Shown: positions 35,681-45,608 of the stretch, in pieces
How the letters are laid out: each line of letters opens with the position of its first letter
Position numbering within the stretch: position 1 is the first letter of the stretch
NCBI GenBank assembly: GCA_017305055.1
Contig: JAFKMZ010000011.1
Location: 94,875-158,874, forward strand
DNA from: Lysobacterales bacterium
GTDB lineage: Bacteria > Pseudomonadota > Gammaproteobacteria > Xanthomonadales > Rhodanobacteraceae
Reading direction: 5' to 3'
Length of the DNA: 64,000 nt
The notes under the pieces: generated by a model
What the model saw: the letters and a program-made list of their open reading frames with translations, nothing else
What the model was told of the DNA's origin: nothing
Databases searched by the model: none
Made by a program: the position numbers and the translations under genes

Positions 35681-35982
35681 GCGCTTTCTCCTCTGCTGAT
35701 TCATTGTAGGCGTGACATGGGCGTTCAACGAGTGGCGTTCGCTGCGGCAACACTCGCCACGAGCCATGGCGGGGACTCCGCTTGCCGACCACGGTTGGAC
35801 GGCAAGCCAGACATCATATGGACATCCGTCGCGCATGCGGGCTACTCTCCGGTACACACGGCGCGCACCTGGTGTGGGGACACCGCAGCGGCGAAGAGGG
35901 ACGGGGCTCCGCAACACGGGGAGTACCCATAAAGGATGCGCGCAGTGCCGCAGGCCGAATCTCACCAGCCAAGGGGATCCCA
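35681..35982. other. 302-base divergent region between lysA and a TonB receptor
   Basis: No gene is supported. A short hairpin GGTGT-GGGG-ACACC lies at 35871-35884, in the probable leader of the receptor gene. I saw no lysine-riboswitch-like architecture and no clear sigma-70 promoter. Confidence 0.5.
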
Positions 35983-38817
35983 ATGAAGAGCGATCGCAAT
36001 CACCTGTCGGTGGCCATCCAGGTGGCTTTGGCCGTCAGCATGTTCGTCGCGGCCGGGGCCAGCGTCCAGGCCCAGGAGACTTCCGCGAACCAGGCATCAT
36101 CGTCGGGCCAGTCGGCGCCGGCGCAAACCCAGAACCTGAAAGGGGTCGTCGTCACCGGATCGCTGATCCGGCGTGTCGACATCGAGACGGCCAGCCCGGT
36201 CGTCACCATTGGACGCCAACGTATCGAGGATTCCGGGTCGGTCACCCTGGGGGATGTGTTGCAGGAATTGCCGAGCATCGCCGGCAATGCCATCAACCCG
36301 CAGATCACCGGCAATGGCGGCGGCGTGGCCAACGCGTCAACCGAAGGCGGGTCGGGAGCCTCAAAGCTCTCCCTGCGCGGACTTGGCGATGGCCGCACCC
36401 TGGTCTTGATCAACGGGCAACGCCTGGTGAACTCGGACATCAACCTGATTCCGCAGGACATGGTTTCCCAGGTGGATACCTTGGCCGAGGGCGCCTCGAC
36501 CACGTATGGCTCCGATGCCATCGGTGGCGTGGTCAACATCCTCACGCGCGACCGCTTTGAGGGCGCCCAGGTCTCCCTGAATGACGGCATTTCCGGCCAC
36601 GGTGACGCCAAGCGCAAGGGTGCCACCCTGGTCCTGGGGCACATTGGCGACAGTTACCAATTGGAGGGCGGCCTGGGCATCAACCAGACGGGCACCGCCG
36701 TGGGGCCTGACCGGAAATTCTCACGCACCTCCTATTCACTGCGCAACGGGGTGATTACTCCGTCGAGCGGATCCACCTTCGTGCCGAACATGCGGGTCCA
36801 ACTGCCCGCCAACCTGGCCAGCACGTTCGGCTGCCCCTATGTGACCCTGGCCAAGCCGGATGGCAGCCATTTGAGTGACTACGAGTGCTTTTCCAATACC
36901 AAGTCCACCTACAACCAATTCCCCAAGTACAACTATCTGCAGACCAAGTCGCTGCGGCGCAATGCGTTTTTCATCGGCAGCTATGACTTCAATCCGAATA
37001 TCACGGGATTCGTCAACGCCTTTTATACGGACACGACCTCCACCGGCCTCAACGCGCCCGACCCCACGTACACGGCAGACGGCTGGTCGGTCCCGGCCGA
37101 TGCCCCATACAACCCATTCGGAGTGACGTTCAGCGGCACCGTATTGCCTGGGCAGCCCAACAGCGGCTACGAGATCCGCACGCGCGTTGCCGGCAACTCT
37201 CCACGCGTCAACGCCTACGACACCCAGACCGAACAGATCATTGCCGGTCTGCGTGGCAGTTTTGGGCAAAGCAGCTGGTTGTGGAACGCGACCGTCAACT
37301 ATGGTCATTCGGAGCGCAACCAGACCAATAAGAACGAAATCCTGGTATCCGGTCTGCAATCGGTCATTGACGGCAGCAACTTCTTCAATCACGCGAATGT
37401 CCCGGGTGGCCTGGAGGGCGGGCTGGTGAATCCGACCTACAGCAGATACGACATCCTGCGCCAGATCGAATTCACCACCAACGGCAATCTCTGGGAGTTG
37501 CCGGCCGGAACCATGCAGGCGTCCGTGGGGGCCCTGTACCGCAGCCAGGCGTACAACTTCACCGTGCCGAAGATCGTGGTGCTCGACACTACGAGCATGA
37601 CCTGTCAAACCGTGCAGGAGGCATGTGCCTCGCCAGGTCGGGGCAGTGACAGCGTCAAGGAGATCTTTGCCGAAACCCTGATTCCGCTGCTTTCCAACCT
37701 GCCCGGCATCCATTCCCTCGATGTCGATCTGGGCATCCGCACGTCAAAGTACGATTCGCTCAACAGCAGCGCCACCAACAAGAAGGTGGCGATTCAATGG
37801 CGGCCGATCGAGAACCTGCTCGCGCGGGGAACCATTTCCGAGGTGTTCCGGGCTCCGAACCTGAACATGCTTTACGACGGGCCTTCGCTGTCACAGCCTG
37901 GCTTCGTGGATCCCTGCACCGCGCTGACGGCGGCCGAACTCAGCCAGCACGCTGCCGCCTGCCAGTACGTGCCGCCAAACTTCGACTCCACTGCGGAGGC
38001 GCAGATCAACGCGCTCAGTGTCGGCTCGAAGACGGTGAACGCAAACCTCAAGCCCGAGCACGGAAAGTCGGTTGACCTGGGCCTGGTCTATGCCCCCGGC
38101 TGGGCTCCAGGGCTGAATACGAGTATCGATTTTTGGCACGTCTTCCTGCGCGACACCCTGGTCGGGATTTCCCCGACCACGATCGTGCAGCAGTGCTTCA
38201 ACAACAACAGCAGCCCGTACTGCCCGCTCATATTCAGGTACGACAACAGCACGCGGAATCCCGGCAACATTTTCCGCGTCGATGCCCCCACGGTGAACCT
38301 TGGCAGCCTGAGCACCAGTGGCATCGATGTAACCCTCAACTACGACATTCCGCATTTTGATTTCGGCAGCGTCGATGCAGGCGACTTCCGCATCGGGGTC
38401 AATGGAACCTATGTGTCGACGTTCAAGAACAGCCCGACACCAGGCATTGCCGGCGCCACGGTGTCTGAATACGTCGGTACGCTCAATGCGCAGTTTGGCA
38501 ATATCGCCCGTTGGCGGGCGACCGGGACCCTTGGCTGGAAGCTGGGCAATTGGAGTGCACAGTGGCGGAGCCGCTACATCAGCTCGATCGAGGCACTCAA
38601 CGCCGATTCGGTGACGGGGGCGAGTTGGCCACTGACGTCGGTGGTATACCACTCGCTGCAGGTTGGCTACGCCGTGCCGCGGATCCGCACACGGTTCTCC
38701 CTCGGTATCGACAACATCTCCGACCGGCAGCCGCCGTTTGCGCCCTCCGGTCGGGGCAACCAGTACGATTTGATCGGGCGCTACTTCTGGTTGCAGGCGA
38801 CGGTGAAACTGTTCTGA
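35983..38817 (+). CDS. TonB-dependent outer-membrane receptor
   Basis: A 944-residue TonB receptor without STN domain. The signal peptide ends near ASVQAQE (about residue 34). A TonB-box region with LKGVVVTGSLIRR follows, then a plug (about 60-185) with DTLAEGASTTYGSDAIGG and a barrel ending FWLQATVKLF. Cysteine pairs occur in the predicted loops. The ATG at 35983 has AGGGGA five bases upstream; the 67 codons before it lack a signal. It is monocistronic, with a long hairpin after the stop. The two secreted propeller proteins downstream may process its ligand. Confidence 0.92.
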   Translation: MKSDRNHLSVAIQVALAVSMFVAAGASVQAQETSANQASSSGQSAPAQTQNLKGVVVTGSLIRRVDIETASPVVTIGRQRIEDSGSVTLGDVLQELPSIAGNAINPQITGNGGGVANASTEGGSGASKLSLRGLGDGRTLVLINGQRLVNSDINLIPQDMVSQVDTLAEGASTTYGSDAIGGVVNILTRDRFEGAQVSLNDGISGHGDAKRKGATLVLGHIGDSYQLEGGLGINQTGTAVGPDRKFSRTSYSLRNGVITPSSGSTFVPNMRVQLPANLASTFGCPYVTLAKPDGSHLSDYECFSNTKSTYNQFPKYNYLQTKSLRRNAFFIGSYDFNPNITGFVNAFYTDTTSTGLNAPDPTYTADGWSVPADAPYNPFGVTFSGTVLPGQPNSGYEIRTRVAGNSPRVNAYDTQTEQIIAGLRGSFGQSSWLWNATVNYGHSERNQTNKNEILVSGLQSVIDGSNFFNHANVPGGLEGGLVNPTYSRYDILRQIEFTTNGNLWELPAGTMQASVGALYRSQAYNFTVPKIVVLDTTSMTCQTVQEACASPGRGSDSVKEIFAETLIPLLSNLPGIHSLDVDLGIRTSKYDSLNSSATNKKVAIQWRPIENLLARGTISEVFRAPNLNMLYDGPSLSQPGFVDPCTALTAAELSQHAAACQYVPPNFDSTAEAQINALSVGSKTVNANLKPEHGKSVDLGLVYAPGWAPGLNTSIDFWHVFLRDTLVGISPTTIVQQCFNNNSSPYCPLIFRYDNSTRNPGNIFRVDAPTVNLGSLSTSGIDVTLNYDIPHFDFGSVDAGDFRIGVNGTYVSTFKNSPTPGIAGATVSEYVGTLNAQFGNIARWRATGTLGWKLGNWSAQWRSRYISSIEALNADSVTGASWPLTSVVYHSLQVGYAVPRIRTRFSLGIDNISDRQPPFAPSGRGNQYDLIGRYFWLQATVKLF

Positions 38818-39169
38818 GGCAGGGCCGTGGCCGCCCATACACCGCGGTCCGCACAGGGCCGCGGTGCATGGGGCGGCAGCCAGCCACGGGCTGTGACACC
38901 GGGACGCTGCCGCGCCGGAGCAGCAGCGTCGACTGTGGCACCGGTGGTCGCGCGCCTCGCTGCGCCACTGCGCAGCCGGTACTTTTGGCATACGGGTTGG
39001 GCGCGGGCATACGTTACGCTTTGTGGGAGGCTGCGGGCGGTCCGTGACGTGCACGGCCCGGACGCCCTCGGTGGTGTTCTGGTGTTCGGGTGAAGGTCGC
39101 GGCCGGGTCGGCATCAGGGTGAAATGGATGTCCGGCCATGCCCTCGTTTGATCGACGTCGGGAGTGCCA
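38818..39169. other. 352-base intergenic region before the propeller genes
   Basis: Apart from the hairpin at 38831-38876, I see no gene, repeat or clear promoter. Open frames on both strands here are arginine- and proline-rich noise. Confidence 0.5.
38831..38876. terminator. long imperfect hairpin after the TonB receptor gene
   Basis: CCGCCCAT and CACCGCGG on the left pair with CCGCGGTG and ATGGGGCGG on the right, with a one-base bulge and an 11-base loop. It starts 14 bases after the stop codon. No U-run follows, so it may slow or stabilise the transcript end rather than terminate alone. Confidence 0.45.
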
Positions 39170-42100
39170 ATGAATATGCGCCGGTGGTTGTGCTGCTCGC
39201 CCCTGGTCCTGCTGGTTGCCGCGGCCCCGCTGCTGGTGCGGGCCGAGACGGTGGACCCGGGGATGTACTCCGCGCTGCAATGGCGCTCGATTGGCCCGTT
39301 CCGCGCGGGCCGCGTGACGGCGATCACCGGAGTGCCAGGCCAGCCCAACCATTTCTACTTCGGTTCCGTGGGCGGCGGGGTGTGGGAGACGCACGATGCG
39401 GGCCGTACCTGGAGCCCGATCTTCGACTCGCAGCCGGTGGCGTCGATCGGCGCGATAGCAGTGGCGCCGTCCGACCCCAACGTGGTCTACGTGGGCTCGG
39501 GTGAAGCGTCCATCCGCTCCAGCTTCAGCACCGGCAACGGCATGTACAAGTCCACCGACGCCGGCAAGACCTGGAAGCACATCGGGTTGGAGGACACGTT
39601 CCAGATCGGCGCGGTGCTGGTGGATCCGCAGGATCCGGATACGGTGTACGTGGCGGCGCTGGGGCATGGCTACGCCGCGAACCCCGAGCGCGGGGTGTTC
39701 AAGAGCACGGACGGCGGCCGGACCTGGAAGAAGGTGCTGTACAAGAACGCCGACACCGGCGCGGTGGACCTGAGTTTCGGCAGCGATTCACGGACCGTCT
39801 TCGCCGCCCTGTGGCAGACGCGGCGGCCGCCGTGGAGCGTGTATCCGCCGTCGGACGGTCCCGGCAGCGGGCTGTACACATCCACCGATGCCGGCGCGAC
39901 GTGGCAGCAGGTCAGCGGACATGGTTTTCCCAGCGCCGGCCTGGGCCGCATCGGCGTGGCGGTGGCGCCGGGCAATCCGCGGATCGTCTATGCGAACGTG
40001 AGCGCCAAACAGGGGCAGGGCGGCCTGTACCGCTCGGACGACGGCGGCAGCAATTGGAAGCACGTCACTGACGACGCGCGCATCTGGTCGCGCTGGTGGT
40101 ATTTCGGCCGGGTGCGCGTGGATCCGCGCAACGCCGACATCGTCTACATTCCCAATACCGCGCTGTACAAGTCCACCGACGGCGGCCACAGCTTCCTGCC
40201 GATCAAGGGGGCGCCCGGTGGCGACGACTACCACATTGCCTGGATCAGTCCGGACAACAGCGCGCACATCATGCTCGGCGTGGACCAGGGCGCCACCATC
40301 ACCCTGGACGGTGGCAAGACCTGGAGCTCCTGGTACAACCAGCCGACCGGGCAGTTCTACCATGTGACCACGGACAACCAGTTCCCCTACAACGTGTATG
40401 GGGCGCAGCAGGATTCGCTTTCAGTCAAATGGCCGAGCCGTACCGATTACGGTGATTACACCAACGGCATCAGTTTCATGGATTTCCTGCCCATTCCCAC
40501 GGGCGGGGAGAGCGGCTATATCGCGCCGGACCCGTTGAATCCCCGCTATATCTACGGTCCAGCCATCGTGCGGCCCTTCGATGGCGACGTGACCCGATTC
40601 GACACCGTGACCAAGCAGGTCGAGGACGTCAGCCCGACGCTCGAGTATCCAGGCGTCACGTACCGCCGGACGTGGACATTGCCGGTGGTGTTCTCGCGTC
40701 TCGATCCGCACGTGATGTACTCGTCGCACCAGATGATGTTCCGCACGGACAATGGCGGGCAGAGCTGGTCGGTGATCAGCCCGGACCTGACGCGCGAGAA
40801 TCCGGGCGTGCCGTCGAATCTGGATGCGGTCACAGCGAAGGACACGGAGATCCAGGGGCCGCGGCGCGGCGTGATCTACACCATCGCACCCTCGCCGATC
40901 CAGAAGGGGCAGATCTGGGCCGGCACGGACGATGGCCTGATCTGGCTGACTGGCGACGAAGGCGGGCATTGGCAGAACGTCACGCCCAAGGGCCTGGGCG
41001 CCTGGTCGAAAGTGGGAATCATCGAGGCCTCGCACTTCGATGCGAAGACCGCATACGCGGCGGTGGACCGGCATCGGCTGGACGACTACAAGCCGTACAT
41101 CTACGTGACCCACGATGCGGGCAAGACGTGGACGCTGTCGGTGCATGGCATCGCTGACGGCGACTTCGTGAACGTGGTGCGGGAGGATCCGGAGAAGCCG
41201 GGACTGCTGTACGCCGGGACGGAGAAGCGGGTCTACGTGTCGTTCGACGGGGGAGCGGACTGGCAGAGCCTGCAGCAGAACCTGCCGGTGACGTCGATGC
41301 GCGACATCGACGTGCACGGCGACGACCTGGTGCTGGCCACCTTCGGTCGCGGCTTCTGGATCCTCGACGACATCAGCGCGCTGCGGCAGATGGATGAAAG
41401 CGCCCGCCAGCCCACCGCCACCCTGTTCAAGCCCGCGGTTGCCTATCGGGTCCGGCCAGGCGGCTTCCTCAGCACGCCGTTTCCGAAGGATGAACCCCAG
41501 GCCAGCAACCCTGCCTATGGCGCCCTGATCGACTACTACCTGAAAGCCGATGTCCCGACGCCGGTGACGCTGGAGATCGTCAACGCGCAGGGCCAGTCGG
41601 TAAGACGTTTCTCCAGCGCGGACGTACCGCCAAAGGACAACGAGCAGACTTCGCGCACGGGCCCGGGCTGGGAGCCGAAGACTTTTGCCCTGTCCAACCG
41701 GGCCGGCATGCACCGCTTTGCGTGGAACCTGCACTACGCCTTGCCCGAGGCCCTGGCGGGCAATGGCATGTACCGCTTCACCAACGGCGACGGGCTGTGG
41801 GCGCTCCCTGGCCAATACACCGTGAAGCTCACCGCCGGCGGCCAGACCTACAGCCAGCCGCTGCAGATCAAGGCCGATCCGCGGGTGCAGATTTCGCCGG
41901 CGGCGCTGCAGCAGCAATTCGACCTGGGACGGCGCATCGAGAGCCAGCGGATGGACATCGCCAGGGTATCCACCCAGGCCGCCGGCTTGCGCTCCCGGCT
42001 GACCGCGGTGCGCGGCACGGCATCCGGCGGCGTCGCCAGGTCGATCGATGCGCTGATCAGACAGATCGATGCCGTGGCTGGCGTCAAGCCCGAAGACAAC

Positions 42101-42358
42101 CCTGCCAATTCCATAGGTACGCCTGCCACGGACTTTTCCAGCCTGCTGTTCCTGCAGGGCGCCTATGCCAACCTGGCCGCCTCGGTGGAGAGCGCAGATG
42201 CCGCGCCTTCCAGCGGCAAGCTGCAGACGCTGGCCAAGTACCAGCAGATTCTCGACGCCGCGCTGGCCAAGTGGGAGAGCGTGAAAACCACCGGCCTGCC
42301 GCAGCTGAATTCCGAACTGAAATCAGCCGGCCTGGGACCGATCGCACTGGCCGACTGA
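39170..42358 (+). CDS. secreted VPS10/BNR beta-propeller protein (copy 1)
   Basis: A 1062-residue exported protein (signal peptide about residues 1-26, ending VRAE). It contains many BNR/Asp-box repeats such as STDAGKTWKH, STDGGRTWKK and SDDGGSNWKH, which build one or two sortilin (VPS10)-like beta-propellers through about residue 730. An immunoglobulin-like part and a C-terminal helical region (about 920-1060) follow. Automated pipelines call such proteins glycosyl hydrolases or sialidase-like, but no sialidase catalytic set is visible and the true role is unknown. The ATG at 39170 has GGGAG five bases upstream. A homologue follows 76 bases later. Confidence 0.83.
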   Translation: MNMRRWLCCSPLVLLVAAAPLLVRAETVDPGMYSALQWRSIGPFRAGRVTAITGVPGQPNHFYFGSVGGGVWETHDAGRTWSPIFDSQPVASIGAIAVAPSDPNVVYVGSGEASIRSSFSTGNGMYKSTDAGKTWKHIGLEDTFQIGAVLVDPQDPDTVYVAALGHGYAANPERGVFKSTDGGRTWKKVLYKNADTGAVDLSFGSDSRTVFAALWQTRRPPWSVYPPSDGPGSGLYTSTDAGATWQQVSGHGFPSAGLGRIGVAVAPGNPRIVYANVSAKQGQGGLYRSDDGGSNWKHVTDDARIWSRWWYFGRVRVDPRNADIVYIPNTALYKSTDGGHSFLPIKGAPGGDDYHIAWISPDNSAHIMLGVDQGATITLDGGKTWSSWYNQPTGQFYHVTTDNQFPYNVYGAQQDSLSVKWPSRTDYGDYTNGISFMDFLPIPTGGESGYIAPDPLNPRYIYGPAIVRPFDGDVTRFDTVTKQVEDVSPTLEYPGVTYRRTWTLPVVFSRLDPHVMYSSHQMMFRTDNGGQSWSVISPDLTRENPGVPSNLDAVTAKDTEIQGPRRGVIYTIAPSPIQKGQIWAGTDDGLIWLTGDEGGHWQNVTPKGLGAWSKVGIIEASHFDAKTAYAAVDRHRLDDYKPYIYVTHDAGKTWTLSVHGIADGDFVNVVREDPEKPGLLYAGTEKRVYVSFDGGADWQSLQQNLPVTSMRDIDVHGDDLVLATFGRGFWILDDISALRQMDESARQPTATLFKPAVAYRVRPGGFLSTPFPKDEPQASNPAYGALIDYYLKADVPTPVTLEIVNAQGQSVRRFSSADVPPKDNEQTSRTGPGWEPKTFALSNRAGMHRFAWNLHYALPEALAGNGMYRFTNGDGLWALPGQYTVKLTAGGQTYSQPLQIKADPRVQISPAALQQQFDLGRRIESQRMDIARVSTQAAGLRSRLTAVRGTASGGVARSIDALIRQIDAVAGVKPEDNPANSIGTPATDFSSLLFLQGAYANLAASVESADAAPSSGKLQTLAKYQQILDAALAKWESVKTTGLPQLNSELKSAGLGPIALAD

Positions 42359-42434
42359 CGACGCGCTGCGCGACAGCGCTACCTGGTGGCCGGACATCGA
42401 TCCGTCCGGCTCGCCATCCACCCGGGGAATGCCC

Positions 42435-45400
42435 ATGTTCCGATCCTTGCTTGCCGGAGCCCTGTTGTTTGCCGCCGGTGTCGCGGCTGCCCAACCGGTT
42501 CCGCCGTCACTGCTGGACTCGCTGTCCTGGCGCGAGGTTGGTCCCTATCGCGGCGGTCGCGTCGACTCGGTCGACGGAGTGGCCGGCAAGCCCAATGTCG
42601 CCTATGCCGGCGCGGTGGGCGGGGGCATTTTCAGGACCACCGATGCAGGGGTCACCTGGCAGCCGCTGTTCCAGCACGAGCCGGTGTCGTCCATCGGCGC
42701 GATCGGCGTCGCGCCGTCCAACCCGCAGATCGTCTACGTCGGCACAGGGGAAACCTCGATCCGCTCCAATGCCACCTACGGCAACGGCGTGTACCGTTCC
42801 GACGACGGCGGCCAGACCTGGCGTCATCTTGGGCTGGACGATACGCGGCACATCGGTCGCCTGCTGGTCGATCCGCAGGACCCAGACCGCGTGGTCGTTG
42901 CGGCCCTGGGCCACGTTTGGGGCCCGAACAAGGAGCGCGGAATCTACCTCACCGTGGACGGCGGCAAGAGCTGGAAGCAGACGCTCTTCGTGGATGAGCA
43001 CACGGGCGCGGTGGACCTGGCCCGTGACCCCGCACGGCCGGCGAGCCTGTATGCGACGACCTGGAATGCCGAGCGCACGCCATGGTTCCAGTATTCGCCG
43101 GTGGACGGTCCGGGCAGTGCGATCTACCACTCCACCGACAATGGCGCGACCTGGCGCAAGCTTTCACTGCAGGGGCTGCCCGCGAACATGGGCCGCATCG
43201 GCGTGGCGGTGACGGACACGGCCACCGGCCCACGACTGTATGCGGTCGTCAGTGCCGGCAGCCCGCAGGGTGGGGCGAACCAGTCGGGACAGGGCAGCGG
43301 CGTGTACCGTTCTGACGATGCCGGCAAGAGCTGGCACCTGATCAACGGCGAACCCCGTTTGTCGGGGCGGGGCTGGTACTTCGGGCGCATCTATGCCGAC
43401 GCGAAGAATCCCGACCTCGTCTACATCCCGAACACCTCGCTGTACCGGTCGCGCGACGGCGGCACGCATTTCGAGGCCATCAAGGGTTCGCCCAACGGCG
43501 ACGACATGCGCGCGTTGTGGCTGGATCCGGAAAACGCGGAGCACTTGATCCTGGTGGCCGACCAGGGGGCCTCGATCAGCCTCGACGACGGCGCGCACTG
43601 GTCGAGCTGGTTCAACCAGCCCAGCGCGCAGATCTACCACTTTGGCGTGGACGACCAGGTGCCGTACAGGCTGTACGGCACGCAGCAGGATTCGGGAGCG
43701 CTGGTGATTTCCTCGCGCGGCCACACCGGCATCATCAGCAACGACGACTGGAGTCCGGTCGGCGGCGGCGAATCGGGATATCTCTTCCCGCGCAAGGGTG
43801 ACCCCTCGGTCATCTATGGTGCCGGCTCGGGCGGCACCATCACCAGCTACGACACGCGCACGCACGTCACCACCAACATCTCGCCATCGCCGCTGCGCGG
43901 GTTCGGTGCCAGGCCCACGGCCGACAGCTCCTACTATCCCTGGAACACCGCGTTCGCGCCGTCGCCGTTCCAAGCCGACACCTTGTACATGGGTGGCCAG
44001 AAGGTGCTGCGGACCACCGATGGCGGCGCGCGCTGGCAGGCGATCAGTCCGGTCCTGACCTACAAGGAGGCGAAGGCGAAGTGCGAGGGCGAGCCGACCC
44101 GCAAGACGGGCGCCGCCTGCGGCTATTCGGTCATCTACGCGCTGGCGCCTTCCCGGGTCAAGGCAGGTGTGCTGTGGGCCGGCACCGATGACTCGCGGCT
44201 CTGGCTCACCCAGGACGACGGCGCGCATTGGGACAACGTGACGCCACCGGGCCTCGGGCCATGGAGCCGCGTGGACGCGATCGAGGCCGACCCGCACGAC
44301 GCGACCAGCGCCTATGTGGCCGTCGACCGCCACCAGATCGACGACGCCAGGCCGTACATCTACATCACCCATGATGCCGGCAAGACCTGGCGCCTCGCCG
44401 TGCAGGGCATCCCGCCGGGCAACTATGTGCGCGTCGTGCGTGCCGATCCGGAGCGCAAGGGCCTGCTCTACGCCGGCACCGAGCTTGGCATATTCGTCTC
44501 CTTCGACGACGGCCATGCGTGGCAATCGCTGCAGCGCAATCTGCCGACGACGGCGGTGCACGATCTCGCCGTGCACGATGGCGACCTGATTGCCGGCACC
44601 AGCGGCCGCGGCTTCTGGATCCTGGACGACATCACACCGCTGCACACGGTCGATGCGGCCATCGCCCAGAGCCCGGTGCACCTGTATGCGCCCAAGCCCG
44701 CGCTGCGCCTGCGACTCGGCACCTATGAAGGCGAGGCACGGCCGCCGGAAGTGCCGCACGCGGCGAATCCGCCGACCGGCGCCATCATCGACTACTGGCT
44801 GGCAGGCGCCAGCAGCACGCCGGTGACCTTGGCGGTCTACGACAGCGCCGGCAAACTCGTGCGCCGGTTCTCCAGCGCGGACCAGCCGGCGGCCATGCCG
44901 ACGCCGGGCTGGCCCGACTATTTCATGTCGCCGCCAACCGTCCTGCCGGCCAGCGCCGGTGCGCATCGCTTCGTCTGGGACCTGCGCTACACGCCGCCCG
45001 CCGGTGCACCGCGCTGGGGTGAGCCGGCCGTGCTGGGACGCACGCCCCGTGCACCCCTGGGGCCGCTGGTACTGCCCGGACAGTACCGCGTGGTGCTCAC
45101 GGCGGACGGCAAGCAATACACCCAGGCGCTCACCGTGCTCGCTGACCCGCACGCCGGCGGCGCCGGTCCGGCGCTGGCGGCCAATGTCCAATTGTCGCTG
45201 GACCTGGGCGCCGCCATCGACCGCAACAGCAAGCTGCTGGCCGACGCCAGGACCGCCGCCGCAGCCGCCATCGCAGCGGGCGACCGCGCCAAGGCAAAGC
45301 GTATCGAGGATCAGGTGGGCAGGAGCGGCCTGGGCCGCAGCACCATGCAGCTGACCATGCTGATGAACCAGGTCATGGACACCGACGTCGCGCCCAGCCC

Positions 45401-45488
45401 CACGGTGGTGGACGCCGCCAACGGCCTGAAGGCAGCGAGCGACCAGGCGCGTGCCGCGGTGGGCGACGCCCTGACTGCCACACGCTGA
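42435..45488 (+). CDS. secreted VPS10/BNR beta-propeller protein (copy 2)
   Basis: A 1017-residue paralogue of the preceding protein with the same order of parts: signal peptide (cleavage near AAAQP), repeated Asp boxes (TTDAGVTWQP, SDDGGQTWRH, STDNGATWRK), the FGRGFWILDD-like end of the propeller (SGRGFWILDD here), an Ig-like part, and a helical tail. The two proteins match at landmark after landmark, so they arose by tandem duplication, but they are clearly diverged. The ATG at 42435 is preferred because GGGGA lies six bases upstream. The ATG at 42429 is too close to it. The gene converges on an M28 peptidase gene. Confidence 0.83.
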   Translation: MFRSLLAGALLFAAGVAAAQPVPPSLLDSLSWREVGPYRGGRVDSVDGVAGKPNVAYAGAVGGGIFRTTDAGVTWQPLFQHEPVSSIGAIGVAPSNPQIVYVGTGETSIRSNATYGNGVYRSDDGGQTWRHLGLDDTRHIGRLLVDPQDPDRVVVAALGHVWGPNKERGIYLTVDGGKSWKQTLFVDEHTGAVDLARDPARPASLYATTWNAERTPWFQYSPVDGPGSAIYHSTDNGATWRKLSLQGLPANMGRIGVAVTDTATGPRLYAVVSAGSPQGGANQSGQGSGVYRSDDAGKSWHLINGEPRLSGRGWYFGRIYADAKNPDLVYIPNTSLYRSRDGGTHFEAIKGSPNGDDMRALWLDPENAEHLILVADQGASISLDDGAHWSSWFNQPSAQIYHFGVDDQVPYRLYGTQQDSGALVISSRGHTGIISNDDWSPVGGGESGYLFPRKGDPSVIYGAGSGGTITSYDTRTHVTTNISPSPLRGFGARPTADSSYYPWNTAFAPSPFQADTLYMGGQKVLRTTDGGARWQAISPVLTYKEAKAKCEGEPTRKTGAACGYSVIYALAPSRVKAGVLWAGTDDSRLWLTQDDGAHWDNVTPPGLGPWSRVDAIEADPHDATSAYVAVDRHQIDDARPYIYITHDAGKTWRLAVQGIPPGNYVRVVRADPERKGLLYAGTELGIFVSFDDGHAWQSLQRNLPTTAVHDLAVHDGDLIAGTSGRGFWILDDITPLHTVDAAIAQSPVHLYAPKPALRLRLGTYEGEARPPEVPHAANPPTGAIIDYWLAGASSTPVTLAVYDSAGKLVRRFSSADQPAAMPTPGWPDYFMSPPTVLPASAGAHRFVWDLRYTPPAGAPRWGEPAVLGRTPRAPLGPLVLPGQYRVVLTADGKQYTQALTVLADPHAGGAGPALAANVQLSLDLGAAIDRNSKLLADARTAAAAAIAAGDRAKAKRIEDQVGRSGLGRSTMQLTMLMNQVMDTDVAPSPTVVDAANGLKAASDQARAAVGDALTATR

Positions 45489-45508
45489 CTCCCGCCGGGT
45501 GGTGGGAG
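45489..45508. terminator. small hairpin directly after the second propeller gene
   Basis: CTCCC (45489-45493) and GGGAG (45504-45508) pair, with an inner CC/GG pair. It abuts the stop codon in the 120-base convergent gap. There is no U-run and the call is weak. Confidence 0.3.
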
Positions 45509-45608
45509 CCCGCCCGCGGCCGCAGGGAGTCCCTTGCGCGCGGGCGGTGCTCCCGCTATCGCGCGCCCGGGGTGCGGCCGTCGCCGGCCAACGCAGTGGA
45601 GCGGCCGC

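Noticed and set aside
35681-35982. lysine riboswitch upstream of lysA
   Set aside because: The gap has no long paired leader on the lysA strand, and such riboswitches are not the rule for lysA in this group.
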